Below are positions 25,488 to 33,466 of a stretch of DNA of 64,000 nt, piece after piece (within the stretch, counting starts at the first letter, position 1; each line of letters starts with the position of its first letter). The notes below the pieces were generated by a model, which was given only the letters and a program-made list of their open reading frames with translations, was not told the origin of the DNA and did not search any database. The stretch spans positions 3,149,001 to 3,213,000 of the forward strand of contig CP054838.1 of assembly GCA_028768545.1 (NCBI GenBank), read 5' to 3'. The position numbers and the translations under genes are program-made. The DNA comes from Desulfobacter sp. GTDB taxonomy: Bacteria > Desulfobacterota > Desulfobacteria > Desulfobacterales > Desulfobacteraceae.

Positions 25488-26378
25488 TTAGATGGTTTCA
25501 CCTGTAAGGCGGTTAAAAATTTGTTTATAGGTGGCGCTTGTTTTTTCAACGATTTCTTGGGGCAGTTTCGGGCCTGGAGGGATTTTATCCCAGCCTGAAT
25601 TGGTGAGCCAGTCCCTGACCGCCTGCTTGTCAAAACTGTTTTGTCCCCTGCCCGGTGCATAATCGTCCAAAGGCCAGAACCTGGAAGAGTCAGGGGTCAT
25701 GATTTCATCAATGAGAATAATTTCTCCGTCAAGCATGCCGAATTCAAACTTTGTATCCGCAATGATGATTCCTTTTTCAAGGGCCAGTTTTGCACCTCGA
25801 TTGTAAATTTCAAGGCTTAAGTCCCGCAGTTTTTCAGCATTTTCTCTGCCGATGATATTGATGGTCTCCTCAAAACTGATATTGATGTCATGGTCCCCGA
25901 TTTCAGCTTTGGTGGAGGGCGTGTACAAGGGGGTGTCAAGTTTATCAGACTCTTTTAGGCCTTGGGGCAGGTCAATGTTGCAGACATGACCCTCTTGTTG
26001 GTAGGATTTCCATCCGGATCCTGAGATGTATCCGCGGACAATACATTCCACGGCCATGGGTTCAGCCTTTTTTACCAGCATGCTCCGACCTTCAAGTTGT
26101 TTTTTGAACCCCTGGAAGGCTTTGGGAAAATCATCCACTGAAGTTGAGATAATATGGTTTTTGACAATATCTTCCATCTGTTTGAACCAGAAGACTGAAA
26201 TCTGGTTGAGTACCTTTCCCTTGTCAGGGATGGTATCGGGCAGAACCACGTCAAAGGCGGAAAGCCTGTCTGTTGTAACCATGAGCAGGGCATCTTCAGT
26301 ATCAAAAATATCCCTGACCTTGCCCTGTCTGACCAGGGGCAACCCTTTGTATTCTGTGCTGGGAATTATACTCACCAT
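25488..26378 (-). CDS. purC: Phosphoribosylaminoimidazole-succinocarboxamide synthase
   Basis: SAICAR synthase of purine biosynthesis, joining CAIR with aspartate using ATP. 296 aa, the longer PurC type. Visible motifs are LPLVRQGKVRDIF, TTDRLSAFDVVLPD, ECIVRGYISGSGWKSY, IADTKFEFG and LIDEIMTPDSSRFW. AGGAGG-type ribosome binding sequence precedes ATG 26378. It is first of the leftward group with the ParB-like gene starting 4 bases after its stop. Confidence 0.96.
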   Translation of the reverse strand: MVSIIPSTEYKGLPLVRQGKVRDIFDTEDALLMVTTDRLSAFDVVLPDTIPDKGKVLNQISVFWFKQMEDIVKNHIISTSVDDFPKAFQGFKKQLEGRSMLVKKAEPMAVECIVRGYISGSGWKSYQQEGHVCNIDLPQGLKESDKLDTPLYTPSTKAEIGDHDINISFEETINIIGRENAEKLRDLSLEIYNRGAKLALEKGIIIADTKFEFGMLDGEIILIDEIMTPDSSRFWPLDDYAPGRGQNSFDKQAVRDWLTNSGWDKIPPGPKLPQEIVEKTSATYKQIFNRLTGETI

Positions 26379-26430
26379 AACCTCCTTTTGAATTACAATT
26401 TTTTACAAAAATTTTGCTGATTAATACCAT

Positions 26431-26460
26431 AGAATAGGCTACTTTTCTATTCCCTGACAA
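26431..26460 (-). promoter_or_regulatory. Putative purC promoter
   Basis: On the minus strand TTGTCA (26460-26455) and TATTCT (26436-26431) are 18 bases apart, about 53 bases before purC. Confidence 0.45.
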
Positions 26461-26512
26461 AACTTTTCCGTTTCTGTTTGGAAAATGAGTTTTATCCATG
26501 ACAATAGAGGGC

Positions 26513-26541
26513 TTGACCTGGATCATTCATCATAATATGTT
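26513..26541 (+). promoter_or_regulatory. Putative tolC-like gene promoter
   Basis: TTGACC (26513-26518) and TATGTT (26536-26541) are 17 bases apart, 50 bases before the outer-membrane channel gene. Confidence 0.45.
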
Positions 26542-26590
26542 TGGACCCAAATCAGTTTGCAAATAATTTTTCTAATCAAAGAGGAATTTT

Positions 26591-27898
26591 ATGAAAAGGA
26601 TCTATCGTTGTCTTTTCCTGACCCTAATGCTTAATCTGGGCTTGACCTTTCCTGCGGTTTCAGAACCGCTTTACACCCTAAAAGAGTTGTGTTCGCTGGC
26701 CAACCAGAATGCCGAAACCATTCAAATTGCCCAGGAAAACCTTTATATTGCCGAGCAGGACAAAGAGCGGGCAAGATCGGTTCTGATTCCGAGAGCCACC
26801 TTGTACGGCAGGTATTTAAATTATAAAAATGCTGACCAGATGTCTCCGGATACCAATACCCTGGGCGGTAAACTGACCCAGTCGTTTACCCTTAACGGCA
26901 GGGAGCTTATTGCCTATGATGTGAGCAAAAAAGGGATTGAAAAGGCCCAGTTTTCCAAAGAGGCCGTCAGGTCCGACTATATTTTTACGGTGGCCCAGTC
27001 CTATATCAGAACCTTGAGCAATAAACGGTTGGTCGAAGTGGCAGATGCGGAAGTTGAGCGGCTCACGGCCTACCGGAATTCGGTAAAGGAAAAACTGACT
27101 GTGGGCAATGTGACCAAGACAGCCCTTTACAGGGCCGAGGCTGAACTCTCCAGAGCCAAGACGGATCATATCGTGGCCGTGAACAATGTGGATGCTGCTA
27201 AGGCAAATATTGTCCGACTTGTTGGGGTTGAAGAGGGATTCAGGGTATCGGCCGAGGATGTGGTCAATGCGGATGATTTTTCTATCACCCGCCAGGAGAT
27301 TGAAGCCAGTGCCAAAAAGAACCGGTATGAAATCAAAGAAGCCCAAAAGGCCATTGAGATCGCCCATCGTACCGTCAGTTATGAAAAGGGAGATTATTGG
27401 CCCAGCCTGGACCTTGAAGGGGGATACAATGAAAATGATATTCAGTACAAAGGCAGTAGCGCTGATACCAAATATGATACTGAAAATGCCTATATCCAGG
27501 CCCAGTTAACCTTTACCCTTTACGACGGCGGATTAAGAGGAGCCCAGGTCCGCCAGGCCCTTGCCAGGGAGCGACAGGCAAGGCAGGCTCTGGCAGACCA
27601 AAAAAAAGTCATTGTTCTTCAGTCCACGGAATCCTATTTGGAGTTTGAAGCGGCCAAAAACACTTTGATCAATTTGGAAGACGAATTAAAATCTGCCCAG
27701 GAAAATTATAATGCGGTTCAAATGCAGTTTAAATACGGCATGGCTGACAGTATTGACATCATGGATGCCAACTCCCTTTTGGTTGGCGCCCAAAGAAGGA
27801 TCTCCAATGCAGAATACACCTACTATCTGGCAATTTTAAAAATAATCTATACCCAGGGCAATATTTTAACCCATCTTTTGGCAGATTCAGGCAAATGA
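26591..27898 (+). CDS. TolC-family outer membrane efflux protein
   Basis: 435 aa with a signal peptide (MKRIYRCLFLTLMLNLGLTF, cleavage probably after VS near residue 24). The body has the two-fold repeat of outer membrane efflux proteins, with long heptad-rich helices (YIAEQDKERARSVLIPRATL and its counterpart YEKGDYWPSLDLEGGYNEND) and a TLYDGGLRG motif before the second coiled-coil. It would form the trimeric exit duct for a type I or RND exporter. No inner-membrane pump or adaptor gene lies beside it, so the partner must be elsewhere. Confidence 0.9.
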   Translation: MKRIYRCLFLTLMLNLGLTFPAVSEPLYTLKELCSLANQNAETIQIAQENLYIAEQDKERARSVLIPRATLYGRYLNYKNADQMSPDTNTLGGKLTQSFTLNGRELIAYDVSKKGIEKAQFSKEAVRSDYIFTVAQSYIRTLSNKRLVEVADAEVERLTAYRNSVKEKLTVGNVTKTALYRAEAELSRAKTDHIVAVNNVDAAKANIVRLVGVEEGFRVSAEDVVNADDFSITRQEIEASAKKNRYEIKEAQKAIEIAHRTVSYEKGDYWPSLDLEGGYNENDIQYKGSSADTKYDTENAYIQAQLTFTLYDGGLRGAQVRQALARERQARQALADQKKVIVLQSTESYLEFEAAKNTLINLEDELKSAQENYNAVQMQFKYGMADSIDIMDANSLLVGAQRRISNAEYTYYLAILKIIYTQGNILTHLLADSGK

Positions 27899-27939
27899 GC
27901 TAGGATTCAATTAAAACTTGTTCTCTAAAAAAAGTGACA

Positions 27940-27972
27940 CCCCCATGCACAAGGTCTGCATGGGGGTTTTTA
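27940..27972 (+). terminator. Rho-independent terminator after the tolC-like gene
   Basis: CCCCCATGCA / TGCATGGGGG stem with a 7-base loop, then a T-run. Strong match, 42 bases after the stop. Confidence 0.9.
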
Positions 27973-28091
27973 TTGGCCTGCATATACTGAATCCCTAATG
28001 TTTTCAGCACATACGCTTGACTAATTAAAAGGGCTTGCTTATCCTTTCTCCATGTCCGGTCTTGGATTAACATCTCAAAAGGAGCCAAATC

Positions 28092-28406
28092 ATGTATGAA
28101 ATTATCGCCAATCCTGAAGACTATCAGATTGATCACCTCATCAATGGAACGGGAAATGCCAACATCGAACTGAGCCAGGAAGAACGGAACAATTGGGCAG
28201 GTGAAATCGTTAATTTCAGCGAGCGGCTCAATGAATTTTCCCAAAAGGCAAATGAGCTGGCCAAAATACTCGGCTCAACAGACAGGATTTCAGCCACCCC
28301 GGCATCATTGAAAACCCTAAAGATTCAGCTTTTCATGATCAATGATGCGTTAAACTCAGCCCTGGCCATTGCCGATAAGCTGGAAACCGATATTGTCAAA
28401 AAATAA
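28092..28406 (+). CDS. Small helical protein of unknown function
   Basis: 104 aa with a strong ribosome binding site (AAAGGAG, 8 bases before ATG 28092). Almost entirely predicted alpha-helical after the first 25 residues (EIVNFSERLNEFSQKANELA, and a C-terminal helix ending ADKLETDIVKK). No signal peptide or known motif. It stands alone between the tolC-like gene and the convergent aroC. A 114-codon frame on the opposite strand overlaps it; the ribosome binding site favours this strand. Confidence 0.6.
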   Translation: MYEIIANPEDYQIDHLINGTGNANIELSQEERNNWAGEIVNFSERLNEFSQKANELAKILGSTDRISATPASLKTLKIQLFMINDALNSALAIADKLETDIVKK

Positions 28407-28452
28407 AAGGCTGTCAGGCGGAATTTAAGGAATATACCCTCCTGCCTGACAG
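28400..28452 (-). terminator. Terminator of the aromatic operon
   Basis: Stem CTGTCAGGC / GCCTGACAG (28411-28419 with 28444-28452), spanning the aroC stop and followed on the minus strand by CCTTTTATTTTTT. The loop is long (24 bases), so it may be less efficient. Confidence 0.6.
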
Positions 28453-29492
28453 GTCTGGCGTAAAAGATGGTCTGCGAGGACCAGAGTCAACATGGCCTCG
28501 CAGACCTTGTTTATTCTGGGGATGGCACAGATGTCATGCCGGCCTTGGGTTGAAATTGTCACGCTCTTTCCATCGTGTTTCAAGGTTTGCTGGGGTTTGA
28601 GGATTGAAGGAATGGGTTTGACATGAACCCGGACAATGATATCTTCCCCATTTGAAATACCGGCCAAAATACCGCCTGCATTGTTGGATAAAAAGCCTTG
28701 ACGGGTCATGGGGTCATTGTTCTGGGATCCGGTCAGTTCTGCAGCCCTTGTGCCGGCACCGATTTCAACCGCCTTGACAGCGCCGATACTCATCATGGCC
28801 TTGGCAATCTCTCCGTCCAGCTTGTCAAATACCGGATCCCCAAGGCCGGCAGGTACATTGACAGCCCTGATCTCTACGATTCCCCCCAGAGAGTCCCCCT
28901 CTTGTTTGATTGTTTCAACCCGTTCTGCCATGGCATTGGCTGCCCCAAGGTCCGCTACTTTAAAAGGATTTTTATCAATGGCATCCTTGTCATATCCTTT
29001 GGCCCATATCCCTCCAAGGGCGATTGTATGGCTTTGGATTTTGATTTTATGGGGATCCAACACCATCTGGGCCACGGCACCTGCCGCCACCCTGGCCGCG
29101 GTTTCCCTGGCAGATGCCCTGCCCCCTCCCCGATAGTCCCGGATGCCGAACTTTTTAAAATAGGTATAGTCTCCGTGACCCGGCCTGAAAACATCCTTGA
29201 TATCATCGTAGGATTTTGATTTGGCATCCTGATTTTCAATGAGAATCATGATGGGCGTTCCTGTGGTCTTTCCCTCAAAGGTCCCGGATAAAATTTTCGG
29301 GACATCCGGTTCTTTTCGTTTGGTTGAGGCCGGTCCTGTGCCGGGTTTGCGCAGATCCAGGGCCTTTTGGATGGTTTGTTCCTCAATGGGGATGCCCGCA
29401 GGACAGCCCTGGATGACAACGCCGAGGGCCTTGCCGTGGGATTCTCCAAATGTCGTGATCTGAAAGGCTTTGCCAAAACTAGAGCCTGTCAT
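28425..29492 (-). CDS. aroC: Chorismate synthase
   Basis: Converts 5-enolpyruvylshikimate 3-phosphate to chorismate with reduced FMN. 355 aa. Signatures are TTFGESHGKALGVVIQGCP near the start, YRGGGRASARETAARVAAGA and, near the end, TQGRHDICAIPR. I chose ATG 29492 behind AAAGGAG. An upstream in-frame start would give a non-homologous extension inside aroK. It overlaps aroK by 14 bases and is the last gene of the operon. Confidence 0.96.
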   Translation of the reverse strand: MTGSSFGKAFQITTFGESHGKALGVVIQGCPAGIPIEEQTIQKALDLRKPGTGPASTKRKEPDVPKILSGTFEGKTTGTPIMILIENQDAKSKSYDDIKDVFRPGHGDYTYFKKFGIRDYRGGGRASARETAARVAAGAVAQMVLDPHKIKIQSHTIALGGIWAKGYDKDAIDKNPFKVADLGAANAMAERVETIKQEGDSLGGIVEIRAVNVPAGLGDPVFDKLDGEIAKAMMSIGAVKAVEIGAGTRAAELTGSQNNDPMTRQGFLSNNAGGILAGISNGEDIIVRVHVKPIPSILKPQQTLKHDGKSVTISTQGRHDICAIPRINKVCEAMLTLVLADHLLRQTCQAGGYIP

Positions 29493-30006
29493 GGTCAAGT
29501 CTCCTTTTGATAAGGTCGGCTGCTGCTTCAGGGGTATGGTCAGCCGTGTTGATTTTAATATGGGCAAGATTCCGGTATAAGGGGGTTCGTTCATTGAGCA
29601 TGGCAATGGTTTCCTCTTCAAGGTCCGCCTGGGTGAGACTCGGGCGCAATCTGGCTGAATTAGGATCAGCTAAAATCCGTGAAATCAGGGTAGAGGCATC
29701 TGCATCAAGCCAGACGGCCAGGCCTGAATTTTTGATCCATTTTCTGTTTTCAGCGGCCAGAACAATCCCTCCCCCTGTGGCCACGATGGGTGCCTTTGAA
29801 AGATCGATCAAGGACAGAGTTTGGCTTTCTTGTTGCCTAAAATACTCCCATCCCTTAGTTTTTACCATGTTTGCGATGGATGTTTTAAACCGGTCTTCGA
29901 TTCTGCGGTCTGTGTCCAGAAAAGGCCGGTCAAGCATTTTTGCAACCAGCTTTCCAATGGTGGTTTTGCCGGTACATCGATATCCAATGAAAAAAACACA
30001 GGTCAT
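29479..30006 (-). CDS. aroK: Shikimate kinase
   Basis: Phosphorylates shikimate on the 3-hydroxyl using ATP. 175 aa from ATG 30006, the usual size. The P-loop is GYRCTGKTT (8-16), the shikimate-binding DTD is at 31-33, and GGG is at 78-80. RLRPSLTQ and RTPLYRNLA form the lid and C-terminal parts. Longer in-frame starts upstream lie inside aroA and are rejected. Confidence 0.95.
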   Translation of the reverse strand: MTCVFFIGYRCTGKTTIGKLVAKMLDRPFLDTDRRIEDRFKTSIANMVKTKGWEYFRQQESQTLSLIDLSKAPIVATGGGIVLAAENRKWIKNSGLAVWLDADASTLISRILADPNSARLRPSLTQADLEEETIAMLNERTPLYRNLAHIKINTADHTPEAAADLIKRRLDHDRL

Positions 30007-30019
30007 GGGTAATGGGTCC

Positions 30020-31276
30020 TTACAAGGCATCAAACAGATGCCAATAGGTGGGAAATGATTTTTCAACACAATTTGGATTTTCAATTTCCATGCCCTTGAC
30101 CCTGAGACCTGCCACGGAGAATGCCATGGCAATTCGGTGGTCGTTAAACGTGGATATCTGGGCGCCCTTGGGGCTGCCCCCAATGATTTCCATGGCATCG
30201 GATGTCTGGCTGACCTGGATACCCATTTTGGACAATTGGGAGCAGACAGCATCAATCCTGTCACACTCTTTGACCCTCAGGTGAGCAATGTTGGTGATCC
30301 GGGTTCTGCCCCTGGCAAAGGCTGCAACCACCGCAATGGCCGGGACGGCATCCGGGATCTCTGACATGTCCACATCCACCCCGGTCAGTTGTTGGCCCTG
30401 AACAAACAGGGTATTTTCCTTTTTTTCCAGGCAACACCCCATTTTTTCAAGAATTTTGACCTGTTTAAGATCTCCCTGCAAAGAGGTGGCTTCAATATTG
30501 GTCACACCGATTTTTTTCCCGGTGATGGCCCCCACGGCCCAGAAATATCCTGCATTGGACAGATCAGGCTCAACCACCCTTGTGCCCGGGACATAGGCCT
30601 GGCCGCCTTTTACCTGGTACACCCTGTCAGATACCTGCTCAGCTTGCACATTGAACTGGGACATAACGTCCAACGTCAGGTCAATATATGGTTTTGATAC
30701 CAAGGGGCCTGCAAGTTCAATGACAAGACCCTGGTCAAACAAGGCCCCTGCCATGAGCAGTGCAGACAGATACTGGCTGGATTTTGAACAGTCAAGCCGT
30801 GTTGTGCCGCCCATGCGGTTGCCCCCCTGGATGACCACAGGGGGAGTGCCCTGGTCGTTTCGGGAATAGGCATTCACCTGGATATGTTTTAACGCGGTTA
30901 GAAGTTCGTTCATGGGCCTCTGGCACATGCGTTTGTCTCCGGTCAGGGTATAGGCGGTATCCCCTAAGGCTGCGATTCCGGCAAGAAGGCGCATGGAGGT
31001 GCCCGAATTTCCCAGATATATGGGTTGGGCATGGGGCATGGGCCTGCCGTTAAATCCGTCGACCTCCATCTGATGGTCAGTGATATCGTTGAATTTTGCC
31101 CCCATATGCTCAAGGGTCTGCCGGGTAAGAAAGAGATCTTGGGATTCCAGGGAATTATGGATGATTGATCTGCCTTTGGCCAGGGCTGCGCAAATCAGCA
31201 TCCTGTGGGAAATACTTTTGGATCCCGGGATCTGGACAATTTGATCTGATATGGATTTTGGAAAGATCCGCTTCAT
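30020..31276 (-). CDS. aroA: 3-phosphoshikimate 1-carboxyvinyltransferase (EPSP synthase)
   Basis: Transfers the enolpyruvyl group of PEP to shikimate 3-phosphate. 418 aa. Active-site stretches are PGSKSISHR (Lys20 and neighbours), LGNSGTSMRLL, DCSKSSQYLSALLMA, MSEIPDAVPAIAV, RVKECDRI and FNDHRIAMAFS. The residue after the LGN motif is Ser (LGNSGTSMR, where many class I enzymes have LGNAGTAMR), a feature of class II-like variants; inhibitor response cannot be judged from this alone. The start at ATG 31276 has AAGGAG upstream. Confidence 0.95.
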   Translation of the reverse strand: MKRIFPKSISDQIVQIPGSKSISHRMLICAALAKGRSIIHNSLESQDLFLTRQTLEHMGAKFNDITDHQMEVDGFNGRPMPHAQPIYLGNSGTSMRLLAGIAALGDTAYTLTGDKRMCQRPMNELLTALKHIQVNAYSRNDQGTPPVVIQGGNRMGGTTRLDCSKSSQYLSALLMAGALFDQGLVIELAGPLVSKPYIDLTLDVMSQFNVQAEQVSDRVYQVKGGQAYVPGTRVVEPDLSNAGYFWAVGAITGKKIGVTNIEATSLQGDLKQVKILEKMGCCLEKKENTLFVQGQQLTGVDVDMSEIPDAVPAIAVVAAFARGRTRITNIAHLRVKECDRIDAVCSQLSKMGIQVSQTSDAMEIIGGSPKGAQISTFNDHRIAMAFSVAGLRVKGMEIENPNCVEKSFPTYWHLFDAL

Positions 31277-31293
31277 TATTTTCTCCTTTTGAC

Positions 31294-32094
31294 TCAATGG
31301 GTCAAAGCCGTCTGACGCATGAGGTCTTGGTCGGGCTCAATACCGGTCCATAGTTTAAATTGGGCAGCGGCCTGGGCCACAAACATGGACAGTCCGTCAA
31401 TGGTCACGCATTTTTTTTTTCTGGCCGTTTTCAGCAGGCAGGTATCAAGGGGGGTGTAGACCACATCCATGACCACCATGCCCGGATGCAGGGCCTGGGC
31501 GGGATAGCTTAAGATCTTCGGGTCAGGCACCATCCCAAGGCTTGTGGTGTTGATCACCACCTCAGCCTGAATATTTTTCATATCCTCAAAGGGAATAAAA
31601 TCGCCCCTGATCTGTTTGGCCAAGGCCTTTGCTTTTTGCCGGGTCCGGTTGGCAATCATCACCCGGGCCCCGTGGGCTACCATCCCAAAGGCCACTGCCC
31701 TGGCGGCTCCCCCTGCCCCGACAATGCAGATGGTTTTATTCTCTATCCCATGGGAGAGCAAAGGAGCCACTGCGGCATCACAATCGGTATTATACCCTTT
31801 AATTACTCCGTTTTCATTTACAAGGGTGTTTACAGCACCTATTTTTGCGGCCAAAGGATGGATCCAGTCCAGATGCGGGATGACCGATTCCTTAAAAGGA
31901 ATCGTCACTGAAGCCCCTTGGATGCCAAGAGTGCGGATGGCCTGGACGGCTGCTTCTATGGTTTGGGGTTCAAAGGCCAGGTAAACAGCGTCAATCCCCT
32001 TGTCTTTAAAGGCTGCATTGTGAATCAAAGGGCTTTTTGAATGAACAACCGGACTGCCCAGAACACAATAAAGAGCCGTGGATGCGGTAATCAT
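31294..32094 (-). CDS. aroE: Shikimate dehydrogenase
   Basis: Reduces 3-dehydroshikimate to shikimate with NADPH. 266 aa. SKSPLIHN near residue 19 binds substrate, PFKESVIPHLD carries the catalytic Lys, and GAGGAARAVAFG followed by IANRTRQKA is the NADP-binding loop. Its ATG overlaps the pheA stop by 4 bases. Confidence 0.96.
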   Translation of the reverse strand: MITASTALYCVLGSPVVHSKSPLIHNAAFKDKGIDAVYLAFEPQTIEAAVQAIRTLGIQGASVTIPFKESVIPHLDWIHPLAAKIGAVNTLVNENGVIKGYNTDCDAAVAPLLSHGIENKTICIVGAGGAARAVAFGMVAHGARVMIANRTRQKAKALAKQIRGDFIPFEDMKNIQAEVVINTTSLGMVPDPKILSYPAQALHPGMVVMDVVYTPLDTCLLKTARKKKCVTIDGLSMFVAQAAAQFKLWTGIEPDQDLMRQTALTH

Positions 32095-33209
32095 AGGCCA
32101 GGTTCCTCTTTGATAAATACGGGATATGATCCCAGTACCTTGAGTGTCAGGGTCTGGGCCTTGATTTTTTCTATGGTTTTGAAAATTTTTTCATCTTGAA
32201 TATGGCCTTGAATATCCATGAAAAAATAATAGCTCCAGTTTTGATGCCGGGTGGGTCTGGATTCTAACTTGAGCATGTTAATACCGGACTGATCTATGGG
32301 GGCAAGGGCTTTGAACAGGGCGCCGGGAACATGGGAGGTGGCAAACATGATCGATGTTTTATCGGCCGTTGTTTTTTCAGGCCGTTGTTTTCCAATGACT
32401 AAAAACCGGGTGATATTTTTTCCCAAATCCTGGATTTTTGACTCCACCGGCAGCAGTTCATAGATATGGGCGGCTTTCTGGCTGGCAATGGCGGCCACGC
32501 TTTCATCTTCAGAGGCCATGAGGGCTGCCTTGGATGTGGAGCTGGTCTCTATAATCTCGGCATGGGCAAATTTTTTCTTAAGCCAGCCCTTGCACTGGGC
32601 AATGGCCTGGGGATGGGAATAGATGCGTTTGACATCCCGGGCGTCCCCTGTAATGGATAAAAGATCATGGGATATGGGCTCATAATGTTCTGCACAGATA
32701 TTAAGATCAAACTCAGCAAAAAGATCCAGGGTGTGGTTTACGGCCCCTTCAATGGAGTTTTCCACGGGCACCACCCCAAAGTGGCTCTGGGACCGCTCTA
32801 CATCCCTGAATATTTCAAATAAATTGGGCTGTTCAATAAATTGGCCTGAATGTTTAAAGTGATTGAGGGCGGCAATGTGGGTGTAGCTTGCCTTAGGGCC
32901 CAGATAGGCAATGGTTTTGGGCTTTTGTATCTCTCTTGTGGCCGTGATGATCACATTAAAAATATACTGGATTAAATCCTTTTCAGCCGGGCCTGGGTTT
33001 ATCTTATGCAAGTTTTCAATTACCCTCCTCTCTCTTGCCCGGTCAAGGATCTGCCCGCCTTTTTGTTTTTTTACCGCCCCGACCTGTTGGCCGATTTCAA
33101 GGCGTTGGTTGATCAATTCCAGAATACGTGAGTCTATCCTGTCGATTTCATCCCGAAGGGAAACCAGTGGATTCTTGTGGACTGGAATTGATTTTTTTGG
33201 GCCTTCCAT
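32091..33209 (-). CDS. pheA: Bifunctional chorismate mutase / prephenate dehydratase
   Basis: P-protein of phenylalanine synthesis, turning chorismate into prephenate and then phenylpyruvate. 372 aa. An AroQ-type mutase (SLRDEIDRIDSRILELINQR, about 17-100) leads to the dehydratase domain (IAYLGPKASYTHIAA; TSTSKAALMASEDESVAAIA) and a C-terminal ACT domain with the ESRPTRHQNWSYYFFMD motif that binds Phe. Feedback inhibition by Phe is therefore expected. It is first in the operon, behind a leader with an attenuator-like structure. Confidence 0.96.
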   Translation of the reverse strand: MEGPKKSIPVHKNPLVSLRDEIDRIDSRILELINQRLEIGQQVGAVKKQKGGQILDRARERRVIENLHKINPGPAEKDLIQYIFNVIITATREIQKPKTIAYLGPKASYTHIAALNHFKHSGQFIEQPNLFEIFRDVERSQSHFGVVPVENSIEGAVNHTLDLFAEFDLNICAEHYEPISHDLLSITGDARDVKRIYSHPQAIAQCKGWLKKKFAHAEIIETSSTSKAALMASEDESVAAIASQKAAHIYELLPVESKIQDLGKNITRFLVIGKQRPEKTTADKTSIMFATSHVPGALFKALAPIDQSGINMLKLESRPTRHQNWSYYFFMDIQGHIQDEKIFKTIEKIKAQTLTLKVLGSYPVFIKEEPGL

Positions 33210-33241
33210 GAGTCTCCTCGTATATTTGTCTTCTATTGTCC

Positions 33242-33277
33242 AAAAAAAAACCGCATCAGGTCTTGCCTGCTGCGGTT
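33242..33277 (-). terminator. Rho-independent terminator in the pheA leader (attenuator)
   Basis: On the minus strand: stem AACCGCA / TGCGGTT extended by CAGG / CCTG across one mismatch, loop CAAGA, then nine T. It lies between a promoter and pheA, 32 bases before the pheA start, with a Phe/Tyr-rich leader frame upstream. Part of its left arm (GCAGGC, 33270-33265) can pair with GCCTGC (33327-33322) at the end of that frame, forming a competing structure. Confidence 0.85.
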
Positions 33278-33308
33278 GATTGGGTTTGGGACGGGTTAGT
33301 AAATCAAT

Positions 33309-33380
33309 TTACCACAGACAGGCAGGCCCCCTTTTGAAAGGGGTGCAAAAATAAAAATATCTGTTCTCGGTAAAATTCAT
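33309..33380 (-). CDS. pheA leader peptide (23 aa, Phe/Tyr rich)
   Basis: ATG at 33380 with AGGA six bases upstream, stop TAA at 33311-33309. The peptide starts MNFTENRYFYFCTPF and ends in Trp. It contains four Phe (3, 9, 11, 15) and two Tyr (8, 10), with five of these six within residues 8-15. It precedes a terminator and then pheA, the arrangement of classical amino-acid attenuation. Starvation for charged tRNA-Phe (or Tyr) should stall ribosomes here and favour read-through. It is not the same sequence as enterobacterial PheL. The function is inferred. Confidence 0.72.
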   Translation of the reverse strand: MNFTENRYFYFCTPFKRGPACLW

Positions 33381-33413
33381 TGATCATCCTAATCATTTTT
33401 AAAATCATTGAAC

Positions 33414-33440
33414 CTTATACAGATGGTTCCCATCTGTCAA
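33414..33440 (-). promoter_or_regulatory. Promoter of the pheA-aro operon with palindrome
   Basis: On the minus strand TTGACA (33440-33435) and TATAAG (33419-33414) are 15 bases apart; a TAAGGT reading gives 17. Inside lies an inverted repeat, ACAGATGG-gaa-CCATCTGT (33437-33419), which overlaps the -35 box and fills the spacer. It could be a repressor operator. Confidence 0.6.
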
Positions 33441-33466
33441 GGGGGGCTTATGATTTTAGGGTAAAG

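Noticed and set aside
27900..28244. 114-codon leftward frame opposite the small helical protein
   Set aside because: The opposite strand has a better ribosome binding site and start; this frame also runs through a strong terminator.
28698..29219. 173-codon frame opposite aroC
   Set aside because: Antisense shadow of a clearly homologous gene.
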